64,000 nt of DNA from Nitrospira lenta (GTDB lineage: Bacteria > Nitrospirota > Nitrospiria > Nitrospirales > Nitrospiraceae), in the NCBI RefSeq assembly GCF_900403705.1, contig NZ_OUNR01000016.1, positions 124,001-188,000 of the forward strand, read 5' to 3'. Made by a program: the position numbers and the translations under genes. The notes below the pieces were generated by a model that did no database searches, was not told the DNA's origin, and saw only the letters and a program-made list of their open reading frames with translations. Positions 34,378 through 42,930 of this stretch are shown here, one piece after another. Positions within the stretch are counted from its first letter, which is position 1; each line of letters opens with the position of its first letter.

Positions 34378-34491
34378 AAGGGACGCCTCCTTTCTTAATG
34401 GCACCGGTCGCGGCAATGCCCCGGTTAAGGGCACGGGCGGCCATGGCATGAACAATACGGGCGGGATCGGGATCCTCCTTTTCAGCCGACG

Positions 34492-34761
34492 TCAGGTGTG
34501 TGGAGGCTGCAGGCCGTTCCCAGGTGGTTCGGCCGGAGCGTCGATAGTCGTTTGAGAGGCCGCTTCTGACCTCGGAGGGATCGTGGGTTGCGGTGCCGTC
34601 GGCTCAGCGGCTATCTCGTCTGCCTCATGGACGGACTTCTTAAACCCCTTAATGGCCTTTCCAACTCCTTCACCCAGCTGCGGCAGCTTCCCCGCCCCGA
34701 AGATAATCAGAACGATAAAGAGGATGAGGACTAATTCCATGATGCCGAATGAACCGAACAT
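34492..34761 (-). CDS. tatA: Twin-arginine translocase subunit TatA/TatE
   Basis: ATG 34761 is 4 bases after AGGAGG. The 89-residue protein has the classical TatA layout: a short N-terminal helix (MELVLILFIVLIIFGAGKLP) with the FGxxKLP hinge, an amphipathic helix (GEGVGKAIKGFKKSV) and an acidic/Pro-rich tail. TatA oligomers form the pore for folded proteins at the inner membrane. tatB and tatC are not beside it, so it is a solitary copy; why it lies among glucan genes is unclear. Confidence 0.93.
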   Translation of the reverse strand: MFGSFGIMELVLILFIVLIIFGAGKLPQLGEGVGKAIKGFKKSVHEADEIAAEPTAPQPTIPPRSEAASQTTIDAPAEPPGNGLQPPHT

Positions 34762-34824
34762 GCATCCTCCTCTCCGCACAGTCGTACGTATCGGGACGGC
34801 TCGGCACTCATCGCACCTTCGGCC

Positions 34825-35043
34825 CTACACCACGGCCAGACGTTCCCAGCCTCGCCGATCTCTGGTCTTCCCCCGGTAGGGCCCCTCCGGATGATTGCGC
34901 CGATGGGCAAGCACCACGGCATCGACCACTTCTCCGCAATTCACGCAACGCCATCCCTGAAACACCACCGTTCCCGTGTCATCACGAAGATCGCAAAACG
35001 AATCGCGGATCATACATCCATTGCATCGTTGGCATGACATCAT
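34825..35043 (-). CDS. Small zinc-ribbon protein
   Basis: This 72-residue protein has four cysteine pairs or near pairs: CQRCNGC near the N-terminus and CVNCGEVVDA in the middle (about 33-36). That fits one zinc ribbon. The rest is basic (HRRNHPEGPYRGKTRDRRGW). GGGAG lies just upstream of two candidate starts (35043 and 35040). Such ribbons bind nucleic acid or protein partners. No specific role is recognised. Confidence 0.75.
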   Translation of the reverse strand: MMSCQRCNGCMIRDSFCDLRDDTGTVVFQGWRCVNCGEVVDAVVLAHRRNHPEGPYRGKTRDRRGWERLAVV

Positions 35044-35110
35044 TCACTCCCTTCGCTTGATTCACGTTGCCTGTGTTCCAACACATTCACGCCCGCGTAT
35101 CTGCCCTCAT

Positions 35111-35341
35111 CTAGGCGGAGACCAGGCGTCGTCCACGCTCGACCATGGACTCGACCGCCCCCTTGGTATCCTCCGCAAGAACGCCGACTCGCTCTTTCAC
35201 ATCTTCAGTCAGGTTCCCTAGTCGGCGACGCGTCCTGGCACCTGATTGAGGAGCGAACAATAATCCGGCCACTCCGCCGGCCAACACACCCGTGATAAAT
35301 GTAAATCCGACTGTCTTTATCCCGTTACCATTGACGGTCAT
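35111..35341 (-). CDS. YtxH-domain protein
   Basis: The 76-residue protein has an N-terminal glycine-rich membrane helix (VGFTFITGVLAGGVAGLLF) followed by the defining APQSGARTRRRLG and a charged helix (NLTEDVKERVGVLAEDTKGA). AAAGGA precedes the ATG. YtxH family members are stress-induced membrane-anchored proteins of unknown biochemical role. Paralogues lie at 25908 and 61385. Confidence 0.85.
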   Translation of the reverse strand: MTVNGNGIKTVGFTFITGVLAGGVAGLLFAPQSGARTRRRLGNLTEDVKERVGVLAEDTKGAVESMVERGRRLVSA

Positions 35342-35367
35342 AGATCACCGTTCCTTTCTGGATTCCG

Positions 35368-35538
35368 TTATAGAACTCCCGTTTCTCTCACCACATTCAG
35401 CCGAGCACTTCCGCCTGAAGACTCTACCGCTTCATGGATTGAAGGCGATGAGTGCTCTGCCTGACTACTGGGCCAACACCGCCCCAGACGACCCGGCTGC
35501 GGGATGACCGGCTTCGCGATTCCGTGCAACACCTTCAT
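35368..35538 (-). CDS. 56-residue protein translationally coupled to the PilZ-like gene
   Basis: The ATG at 35538 overlaps the stop of the upstream gene (ATGA), and AAAGGAGG lies four bases before it, inside that gene. The frame is open to TAA 35368. The product starts MKVLHGIAKPVIPQPGRLGR, is Ser- and Arg-rich and has no membrane helix. The near-ideal ribosome site and coupling argue for real translation. No family is recognised. Confidence 0.5.
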   Translation of the reverse strand: MKVLHGIAKPVIPQPGRLGRCWPSSQAEHSSPSIHEAVESSGGSARLNVVRETGVL

Positions 35539-36002
35539 CTTGCCTCCTTTGGGCTATTCGCCGCCGCACATCCGACAGCCAGAGCCCCACTTGCGTGCAG
35601 ACGGACACCAAAACCCTTCACATTCTTAAAGTGATCGGCCACCGGGCAGAGCCAAACAACCGTCGCTTCCGTTGCTTCCAAAGTGCCCGATCCCGGAGTG
35701 CCTAATTGAGTCGGTTGAATCGAGATGGTCGTTCCGACGGGAAGCAGCATCCGCGATTCGACAAAGAGAAATTCGTCGTTCGTCCTCTTTGTGGTTCCCT
35801 CGCAACAGGTGCCGTCAGGCAACCACACACTGATGGTTTGCTGACTCGGCCCACCGCTGACGTCATCACCAACAACACTTAAGCAGATCGCATCTCCCAA
35901 CTTCGCACTGCATGGCTCGCTATGAGCGGCATCGACCTTCACGCCCGGTCCTCGCCCCTGCCCCCTAGAGACACGCCCCGCTTCGGACTTGAGTAATCTC
36001 AT
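35535..36002 (-). CDS. PilZ-like domain protein
   Basis: ATG 36002 (GGGAGG 6 bases before) gives 155 residues. The central region reads like a PilZ barrel: a strand with CCEGTTKRTNDEFLFVESRM, then LLPVGTTISIQPTQL and EATVVWLCPVADHFKNVKGF, ending GVRLH. The classical c-di-GMP motif RxxxR...DxSxxG is not convincingly present, so nucleotide binding is doubtful. It starts a small gene set with the 56-residue protein and YtxH. The assignment rests on strand pattern and is moderate. Confidence 0.5.
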   Translation of the reverse strand: MRLLKSEAGRVSRGQGRGPGVKVDAAHSEPCSAKLGDAICLSVVGDDVSGGPSQQTISVWLPDGTCCEGTTKRTNDEFLFVESRMLLPVGTTISIQPTQLGTPGSGTLEATEATVVWLCPVADHFKNVKGFGVRLHASGALAVGCAAANSPKEAR

Positions 36003-36714
36003 GGCAGCCTCCCTCTCCACTCCGGAATCATCGCATCGTGACCATTCATTCAAATGTGACCGATGAGTCACTTTACCGCTTTACCAATTTCCAGTCAAGA
36101 ACTATTTTCACTCGTTCTTCACGCATCCCTATCGCTCTGCGCACCTGCCTGCGGCGCGTCAAGCAGCTGAATTCTTACTGCCCGATTCCCGCACAGCTCC
36201 GGTGCAAGACAAGACTGCGTCTGGCGGCTCACATCACAGCCTCGGCAGCGCGCAGCGACCGTCACGCTTTCTTGCTCTTCAAGCTAGCTAAACCCTGCTT
36301 GCCGCAATGAACTCAATCAGGTCCTTCGTCTGAACGTGATAGATCGAGATCGCCACGCATGTGCGCGGCGCCACCGAGAAGCATTCTTATGTAATGATTG
36401 GAGGCGACAGAGAAATGATGCGCCGGCTCGTCATCAGGACGCCGTACTGACGCAGAGTGCAGCCAGATGAACGGGGCTCGCAGCCCGCCCCCGGCCCCGT
36501 AGAAGCCGATCTACGCCTATTGGCCCCCACGTATCCAGCACAGCACTACTTGGCCAAGCAAAGCAGGATAGTTCCCACCACGGAGTCAATTGGCAGAACC
36601 TGAGTGTAGCTTGTAGCTATAGGATGGAAACCAATACAGCACACAGAGCCGCAATGCCGTGACCGCCACCTCGTTCAACTATTCAGCTCAAGCCGAGAAT
36701 GCCGGCAGGCTTCA
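36003..36714. other. Intergenic stretch without a supported gene
   Basis: About 700 bases between the PilZ-like gene and the MscS gene contain only low-quality open frames with no ribosome site and no recognisable protein pattern. I see no tRNA, obvious repeat or strong terminator in it. It may hold the promoter of the 35535-36002 gene and an undetected non-coding RNA. Confidence 0.5.
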
Positions 36715-37629
36715 TTAATTAGATGCTGCGTTCGATTGATGCAGTTCCGCGACGTATAACGGCGGCGGCGTCCCCTTCTTGGGCTCACCCCAGTAAATCG
36801 TCTGATGCGGGAATGGGATCTCAATCCCCTTGGCGTCAAAGGTATTTTTGATTCGCCGGTTCATCTCTCGACCGATGCTCCATTGTTTCAGAGGCTCGGT
36901 CTTAATGCGGCACTTAATAATCACGGCAGAATCCGCAAATTGATCCACGCCCAACATTTCCATCGGCTCCAGAACGTCGTTCGTAAACCGGGGATCTCGA
37001 CGCAGCTCTTCGGCAATCTCCAGCAAAACGGCCATCACCTCATCCACATTTTCTCGGTAGGCGACCCCGACGCTGAACAGAGCGAAGGAGTAGTCTTTCG
37101 TCATGTTTTTCACTTTATCGATGACGCCATTGGGAACGACATAGACCGTGCCGGACAAGTCGCGGAGCTTGATGGTGCGCAGTTCGATTTCTTCGACAAG
37201 CCCTGTCACTCCTGCCACCTCAACCACATCTCCCACTCGAACGGAGTTTTCCAAAAGAATAAAAAACCCTGAGATCAGGTCTTTCACAAGACTTTGCGCT
37301 CCAAAACCAATGGCCAATCCACCAAGACCGGCAGCCGCCAGCAACGGTTTCAAGTCCACCCCGATTTCGGACAAGATCATCATCCCCCCGACGGCAATAA
37401 TGATGATCCGCACGACATCCCTGACAATATGCGTCAACGTGCGCGCGCGCTTGATTTGGGACGGACCGGGGAGCGCCCCTTCATACACAGAACGGAATCT
37501 CGCCATGCCCCGCTTCAGTAGCGTCAACAAAAAGAACATGGCGACTGCGATCAAGAGCACGCGTAAACCCGAAGTGGAGGCCCATTCGAGTAGCCGATCA
37601 AACAATTGCGTTATATGGGATGGCTGCAT
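36715..37629 (-). CDS. Mechanosensitive channel, MscS family
   Basis: This 304-residue protein has two or three N-terminal helices (VLLIAVAMFFLLTLL; VVRIIIIAVGGMMILSEIG). The MscS pore helix and signature follow: LLAAAGLGGLAIGFGAQSLV, then DLISGFFILLENSVRVGDVV. The cytoplasmic beta domain has IKLRDLSGTVYVVPNG and the C-terminal alpha/beta cage runs to about 285. It opens on membrane tension and releases solutes after osmotic downshock. It lies next to treZ, which suggests joint function with trehalose accumulation. Confidence 0.93.
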   Translation of the reverse strand: MQPSHITQLFDRLLEWASTSGLRVLLIAVAMFFLLTLLKRGMARFRSVYEGALPGPSQIKRARTLTHIVRDVVRIIIIAVGGMMILSEIGVDLKPLLAAAGLGGLAIGFGAQSLVKDLISGFFILLENSVRVGDVVEVAGVTGLVEEIELRTIKLRDLSGTVYVVPNGVIDKVKNMTKDYSFALFSVGVAYRENVDEVMAVLLEIAEELRRDPRFTNDVLEPMEMLGVDQFADSAVIIKCRIKTEPLKQWSIGREMNRRIKNTFDAKGIEIPFPHQTIYWGEPKKGTPPPLYVAELHQSNAASN

Positions 37630-37693
37630 ACCACACCTCCACTGGTTCAGGTCCGACCCGGTGCGCCACCGCTCGCCGGCTTCCTTGGTCTTG

Positions 37694-39577
37694 TCAGATA
37701 GACTTCTTGGGTTGTACCAAAGCGTATACGGCTGCGTTATACGCGGGAATGATCAGCGTGCTTCCCTGGGGAGCGATGACGAGCTCTTGCGGCATTCCCT
37801 CTGCTCCAGTTCCACCGAACTCTATCGCTCCGGAATCCAGTCCGAGTTGCCAGCTCCCCACCGGCCTAGAGAGTGTCAGCTTGGTTGGGGAAGGATTGAA
37901 TCCAAACAGCAACAACGCCGCATCGCCGCTATCGGACCATCTATGTAGGATCAATACGTGTTCTTGTTCCAAGGCCCACACGGAATGGTGTATCCGAGTT
38001 CCCTCACCGGCACCCAGGATTGGAAGCGTTTTCCTGAAGTAGGTAAGCGCGCGGGTCCAGCGAAGCAGTCCGGCCTGCCCTTCATTGAGCCGCTCCCGAT
38101 TCAACCGGCTTCGCTCGAAGGTCGCTGGGTCCTGCGGATCAGGAATGTCTTCTGCCTTCCATTCAAAATGAGCGAACTCGTCCCGCCGCCCCTGCCTGAC
38201 AGCGTCGACCAAGCCGGGATCGCCGTGCTCGATGAAATATTGGAAGGGCGCTGTTTCCCCATATTCTTCGCCCATGAATAACAGCGGAATTTGGGGTGAG
38301 AGCAGGACCAGCGCACGCGCCACCTTCAGCGCCCCCATGGGAAGGTGCGTGGTCAACCGGTCTCCGACCGCACGATTCCCAACCTGATCGTGATTTTGGG
38401 AATAGATCACCAGCTGAGACGGACGGCTCTGTTGCGACGAAGACCCGTGCCGGCGTCGCCGATGCGCAGAATACCGTCCGCTGTACACAAACCCATCGCG
38501 AACCGCCGTGCCGAGGTCCTTTAGACCGTGGAAGTCCTCATAATAGCCTCGCCGCTCTCCGCGCAACGTCACTCGCAGCGCATGATGAAAGTCATCGTTC
38601 CACTGCCCGTCAAGACCGTATCCGCCCAACGCGGGCGGGTCGATGATCCGTGTATCATTCAAATCGCTTTCGGCAATGACCACAACGTGGCGGTTGAGCG
38701 TGGCCGCCTGATGCTGTACCGACATCGCCAGTTCTTTCAAAATATGCGTTGCGCTGAAATCGTAGATCCCGTGAATTGCGTCCAGCCGCAAGGCATCGAT
38801 GTGATATTCGGTAATCCAGTAGAGGGCATTGCTGACGATATAGTGACGGACCTCGTCGCTGTCCGGGCCATCGTAATTGATCGCCGAACCCCACGGCGTC
38901 TTGTACCGGTCGGTAAAATAGGGACCGTACTCGCCGAGATAGTTTCCTTCGGGGCCGAGATGGTTGTACACCACGTCGAGCATGACGGCGAGCCCTAGAG
39001 CATGACAGGCATCCACCAGGCGCTTCAGCCCTTCTGGCCCGCCGTAAGTGTTCTGCGGAGCAAACGGGTACACCCCGTCATACCCCCAGTTCCGCCCCCC
39101 TGGAAACTGCGCCACCGGCATCAATTCAATGACCGTCACACCGACAGTCTCTTTCAGATAGAGCAGCTGCGGAATAATGGCATCGAATGTTCCTTCCCGC
39201 GTAAAGGTTCCCGCATGCAATTCATAGATGATCATGTCTTTCAGCCGCAGGCCTTGCCAGGCCGTATCCGTCCACACGAACGAGCGCGGATCGATGACCG
39301 CTGAAGGACCATGCACTCCCTCCGGCTGAAATCGTGACGCAGGATCCGGCCGCGCGTTCTTCCCGTCCAAGAGATACCGATACCGCGCCCCTGGCCCGAT
39401 TCCCTCGACCATGGCTTCGAAATATCCCCCTTCTGTGGATTGCATCGGGAAGGAAGATCGGTCCTGATCGGCCATTTCGACAGCCACCGCATGGGCCTTC
39501 GGCGCCCACACTCGAAAGTGTACGCGGTCTGTTCCAACAAGCCTGGCGCCGAAATCCAACTGCCATGTGTCTGCCAC
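37694..39577 (-). CDS. treZ: Maltooligosyltrehalose trehalohydrolase TreZ
   Basis: This 627-residue GH13_10 enzyme releases trehalose from maltooligosyltrehalose made by TreY. It has an N-terminal beta domain (FGARLVGTDRVHFRVWAPKA), YELHAGTFTREGTFDAI, DVVYNHLGPEGNYL, nucleophile Asp266 (ALRLDAIHGIYD), Glu303 (VIAESDLND) and NHDQVGNRAVGDRL. The start is GTG 39577, 5 bases after GGAGG. It is divergent from the mscS/glgX pair; the shared upstream region (39578-39725) contains a TGTGA-TT-TCACA element at 39611-39622. Confidence 0.96.
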   Translation of the reverse strand: MADTWQLDFGARLVGTDRVHFRVWAPKAHAVAVEMADQDRSSFPMQSTEGGYFEAMVEGIGPGARYRYLLDGKNARPDPASRFQPEGVHGPSAVIDPRSFVWTDTAWQGLRLKDMIIYELHAGTFTREGTFDAIIPQLLYLKETVGVTVIELMPVAQFPGGRNWGYDGVYPFAPQNTYGGPEGLKRLVDACHALGLAVMLDVVYNHLGPEGNYLGEYGPYFTDRYKTPWGSAINYDGPDSDEVRHYIVSNALYWITEYHIDALRLDAIHGIYDFSATHILKELAMSVQHQAATLNRHVVVIAESDLNDTRIIDPPALGGYGLDGQWNDDFHHALRVTLRGERRGYYEDFHGLKDLGTAVRDGFVYSGRYSAHRRRRHGSSSQQSRPSQLVIYSQNHDQVGNRAVGDRLTTHLPMGALKVARALVLLSPQIPLLFMGEEYGETAPFQYFIEHGDPGLVDAVRQGRRDEFAHFEWKAEDIPDPQDPATFERSRLNRERLNEGQAGLLRWTRALTYFRKTLPILGAGEGTRIHHSVWALEQEHVLILHRWSDSGDAALLLFGFNPSPTKLTLSRPVGSWQLGLDSGAIEFGGTGAEGMPQELVIAPQGSTLIIPAYNAAVYALVQPKKSI

Positions 39578-39725
39578 TGGAGCCTCCGAATCATCTCTGA
39601 ATCATGACGATGTGATTTCACATTACTGGGCAGCCGGTTCTTACACAAGACGAATACGGGGGGAAATTTCTCCTTGCATACGGTTTGGGGGCACCGTAAG
39701 AACTGAATGAATAGGACGGAGTCTC

Positions 39726-40628
39726 ATGAGCGCGCTGCCTCAACCGTGGGTGATTTGGACGAACGACCTTGATGATCGCCTGATTTATACCGTCGTCCTG
39801 CTCATCGTGTTCGTCGCGGCGGTTCGCCTCGGCGAATGGGCCGCGGAGCGCACCGTGTCGGATGAGCACTGGCGCTATCTCATTCGAAAGCTGATCCGAT
39901 ACAGCGCCGTCAGCATATTCCTGGTGACGATTCTGGGGATTTGGGCTCAACGGCTACAAGGTCTGCTGCTCGTGCTTGGCGCGACGGGAGCGGGACTGGC
40001 GATCGCACTGGCTCCGCTCATTGTCAGCATGGCCGGATGGGCGCTGATCATTTCGTCGAATCTCTATAAGGTCGGCGATCGCATACAACTGGGCGGGGTC
40101 ATCGGAGACGTCATCGATATGGGCATTTTGAAAACGTCGCTCTTGGAAATCGGCAATTGGGTCTCGGCCGATCAACTCACTGGGCGTGTGGTCAACATCA
40201 CGAATGCCGCCGTGTTCAAAGATCCTGTCTTCAATTACACGCAAGGTTCTCCGTATATATGGGATGAATTTACTGTGCCGATCTCGTACGGCCCCAAGTG
40301 GGAACGAGCCGAGCCGACGATCCTGGAAGCAATCTCCGATTACACGCGAGACACGGCAGGCCCGGCGAAAATGGCTATGCAACAGTTGCCCGGGGCCTCA
40401 TTCGTTGGCGACCTCGACACCGATAGTCATGTGTACATCTCGCTGACGGAACACTGGGTGGCCTGCACCCTGCGTTATGTCGTACAGGCGCGCGCACGGC
40501 GAACGGTCAAACATCACATGCAGATCCAGGTGCTACAATCACTGGCACAGGCTGGGATTGCAATCGCGTCTCCGGCCTTAACGGTGGTGAAATACCCGGC
40601 TGAACGAAACTGGAAGGATCCACAATGA
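39726..40628 (+). CDS. MscS-like small-conductance channel protein
   Basis: The 300-residue membrane protein has helices at about 20-35 (LIYTVVLLIVFVAAVRLG), 60-75 and 80-112. The MscS core follows: LVLGATGAGLAIALAPLIVS, then GWALIISSNLYKVGDRIQLG and VIGDVIDMGILKTSLLEIG. In place of the usual AxGLGxxxxAxQ the pore helix has GATGAGLAIALAPLIVSMAG, a divergent packing pattern. Its stop overlaps the glgX start by ATGA, so channel and debranching enzyme are co-translated. Confidence 0.85.
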   Translation: MSALPQPWVIWTNDLDDRLIYTVVLLIVFVAAVRLGEWAAERTVSDEHWRYLIRKLIRYSAVSIFLVTILGIWAQRLQGLLLVLGATGAGLAIALAPLIVSMAGWALIISSNLYKVGDRIQLGGVIGDVIDMGILKTSLLEIGNWVSADQLTGRVVNITNAAVFKDPVFNYTQGSPYIWDEFTVPISYGPKWERAEPTILEAISDYTRDTAGPAKMAMQQLPGASFVGDLDTDSHVYISLTEHWVACTLRYVVQARARRTVKHHMQIQVLQSLAQAGIAIASPALTVVKYPAERNWKDPQ

Positions 40629-42760
40629 GAACTTGGCCAGGACGACCGTATCCCCTGGGCGCGACCTGGGATGGCGAGGGAGTCAATTTTGCGATTTTCT
40701 CCGAGAACGCCACCGCGGTCGAACTCTGCCTGTTCGATGGACCCGATTCCCCACAAGAATCGATTCGGATCCGATTGGAAGAGCGGACCGACCAAGTTTG
40801 GCATGTCTATATTCCCGGACTCTGGCCCGGACACCATTACGGTTATCGGGTGCATGGCCCCTATGCCCCGGAAGCGGGACATCGATTCAATCCCAATAAG
40901 CTCTTGATTGATCCCTATGCAAAATCCATCGCCGGCACGATCCAGTGGTCGGATGCCATGTTCGGCTATAGCATCGGCGACCCGAAAGCCGACCTGTCAT
41001 TCGACACCAGGGACAATGCCGCCAATATTCCCAAATGCGTCGTGATCGACCAGGCCTTTACCTGGGGCGACGACCGTCTGCCGAAGACCCCCTGGGACAA
41101 AACAATCATCTACGAAGCGCACGTCAAGGGATTCACCGCGAGACACCCGGATGTCCCCGAGCATATGCGCGGCACCTACTCCGGGATGACGACTCCCGCC
41201 GTCATCGACCATCTCGTGAACCTCGGTATTACCGCGGTCGAGCTGATGCCGATCCAGCATTTCGTTCGCGACAAACACCTGCTCGACCTGGGGCTCACCA
41301 ACTATTGGGGCTATAACACCATTGGATTCTTCGCGCCGGATATTCGATACGCCACCTCTCCTGTGCGCGGACGACACGTGCGCGAATTCAAAACCATGGT
41401 GAAGACGCTGCATAGTGCAGGAATCGAAGTGATTCTCGACGTGGTGTACAACCATACGGCAGAGGGCAACCACTTGGGGCCGACCTTATCCTTTCGCGGA
41501 GTGGACAATAGCGCCTATTACCGCCTGAGCTCGGCGGAGCCCCGGTACTACAGGGACTACTCGGGGTGCGGCAATACGCTCAATGTGACCCACCCACGTA
41601 CGCTTCAACTGATCATGGACAGTCTGCGTTACTGGGTCACGGAGATGCACGTGGACGGATTCCGCTTCGATCTCGCATCCGCGCTCGCACGAGAACTGCA
41701 CGCCGTCGACCGGCTGAGTGCGTTTTTCGATATCCTCCATCAAGACCCGCTCCTGTCACAGGTGAAGTTGATTGCCGAGCCCTGGGACGTGGGTGAAGGC
41801 GGCTATCAAGTCGGCAATTTCCCGGTCGGCTGGGCCGAGTGGAACGGCAAATACCGAGACACGATCCGCCGGTACGTCAAGGGTGACGGAGGCCAGGTCG
41901 CGGAAGTCGCCTACCGGCTCACCGGCAGCAGCGATCTCTACAGCATGAGCGGCCGGCGACCGTATGCCAGTGTCAATTTCATCACGGCTCACGATGGATT
42001 CACCCTCCAAGACCTGGTGTCATATAACAACAAACACAATGACGCCAACGGCGAAATGAACCGCGACGGCACAGACGACAATGCAAGCTGGAACTGCGGC
42101 GTCGAAGGCCCGACAGAGGATCCGGCCGTCCTCGCGTTGCGCGAGCGCTTGAAGCGCAATTTCATGACGTTGTTGTTTTTCTCGCAAGGCGTGCCGATGC
42201 TCTGCGGAGGCGACGAACTCGGCCGCACTCAGATGGGAAACAATAATGCCTACTGCCAGGACAATGAAATCAGCTGGTACGACTGGAACCTGACCAAAGC
42301 TCAGCGCGATCTGTTTGACTTTATCCGAGGCCTGATCGGATTCCGCAAGCGCCACCCCGTTCTCAGAAGAAGGCGGTTTTTCCAGGGGCGGCACATACGA
42401 GGATCTGAAGTAAAAGACATTTCCTGGTTCAAGCCAGACGGCAAGGAGATGACCGACGAAGACTGGTATGCCGGGTATACAAAATCCTTAGCGCTCCGGC
42501 TGGCCGGAGACGCCATCGGAGAAACCGATGAAAAGGGACGCGCCATTATCGACGATACGCTCTTGATTCTTCTCAATGCCCATCATGAGCCGCTATCCTT
42601 CACACTTCCGGCTCACAAGCGGGGCGTTCGATGGCAGCCGATCCTCGATACCTCAGTGGCAGCGGGAACGGAGAAGGAGGTCGTGATCCTCAAGGGAGGC
42701 GAGCGATACGAGCTCGAAGCCAGGTCCATCGCGGTGCTCCAACTCAGCGAGACGCCGTGA
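40625..42760 (+). CDS. glgX: Glycogen debranching enzyme GlgX
   Basis: This 711-residue GH13_11 isoamylase-type enzyme cleaves alpha-1,6 branches, usually short stubs left by phosphorylase. Seen are the N-terminal CBM48 (RPYPLGATWDGEGVNFAIFS), YEAHVKGFTARHPDVPE, DVVYNHTAEGNHLGPTLSFR, nucleophile Asp349 (GFRFDLASALARE), Glu385 (LIAEPWDVGEGGYQVGNFP) and FITAHDGFTLQDLVSYN. Its length and motifs match GlgX/TreX. TreX-type enzymes supply linear chains to TreY/TreZ, which fits this locus. Confidence 0.96.
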   Translation: MRTWPGRPYPLGATWDGEGVNFAIFSENATAVELCLFDGPDSPQESIRIRLEERTDQVWHVYIPGLWPGHHYGYRVHGPYAPEAGHRFNPNKLLIDPYAKSIAGTIQWSDAMFGYSIGDPKADLSFDTRDNAANIPKCVVIDQAFTWGDDRLPKTPWDKTIIYEAHVKGFTARHPDVPEHMRGTYSGMTTPAVIDHLVNLGITAVELMPIQHFVRDKHLLDLGLTNYWGYNTIGFFAPDIRYATSPVRGRHVREFKTMVKTLHSAGIEVILDVVYNHTAEGNHLGPTLSFRGVDNSAYYRLSSAEPRYYRDYSGCGNTLNVTHPRTLQLIMDSLRYWVTEMHVDGFRFDLASALARELHAVDRLSAFFDILHQDPLLSQVKLIAEPWDVGEGGYQVGNFPVGWAEWNGKYRDTIRRYVKGDGGQVAEVAYRLTGSSDLYSMSGRRPYASVNFITAHDGFTLQDLVSYNNKHNDANGEMNRDGTDDNASWNCGVEGPTEDPAVLALRERLKRNFMTLLFFSQGVPMLCGGDELGRTQMGNNNAYCQDNEISWYDWNLTKAQRDLFDFIRGLIGFRKRHPVLRRRRFFQGRHIRGSEVKDISWFKPDGKEMTDEDWYAGYTKSLALRLAGDAIGETDEKGRAIIDDTLLILLNAHHEPLSFTLPAHKRGVRWQPILDTSVAAGTEKEVVILKGGERYELEARSIAVLQLSETP

Positions 42761-42827
42761 ACATCTCACTCGCCACGAGACGAACCCCTGGACGGCGTTA
42801 CAGCCCCTTCCCCCTATCCTCACCGGT

Positions 42828-42853
42828 GTCACGGCACTTTGTTGCGCCGTGAC
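42828..42853. terminator. Hairpin between convergent glgX and response regulator genes
   Basis: GTCACGGC (42828-42835) pairs perfectly with GCCGTGAC (42846-42853) around a ten-base loop. It lies 68 bases after glgX and 78 bases beyond the end of the opposing gene, so it could end transcription from both sides. There is no U tract on either strand. Confidence 0.4.
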
Positions 42854-42930
42854 TGACTCACAAGCCGCGCACCCGGTTGCAATATAACCAACCGGCACGA
42901 ATCCTCATTTCCCCTGCCGACGAGAATGCC

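Noticed and set aside
36038-36310. 90-codon frame on the plus strand in the intergenic stretch
   Set aside because: No ribosome site and atypical composition (many Arg, Ser, Thr); starts inside the end region of the opposite PilZ-like gene's leader. Not convincing.
39611-39622. TGTGA-TT-TCACA element between treZ and the MscS-like gene, resembling a CRP half-site pair
   Set aside because: CRP sites need six bases between the arms; here there are two. Could bind something else but no claim is made.
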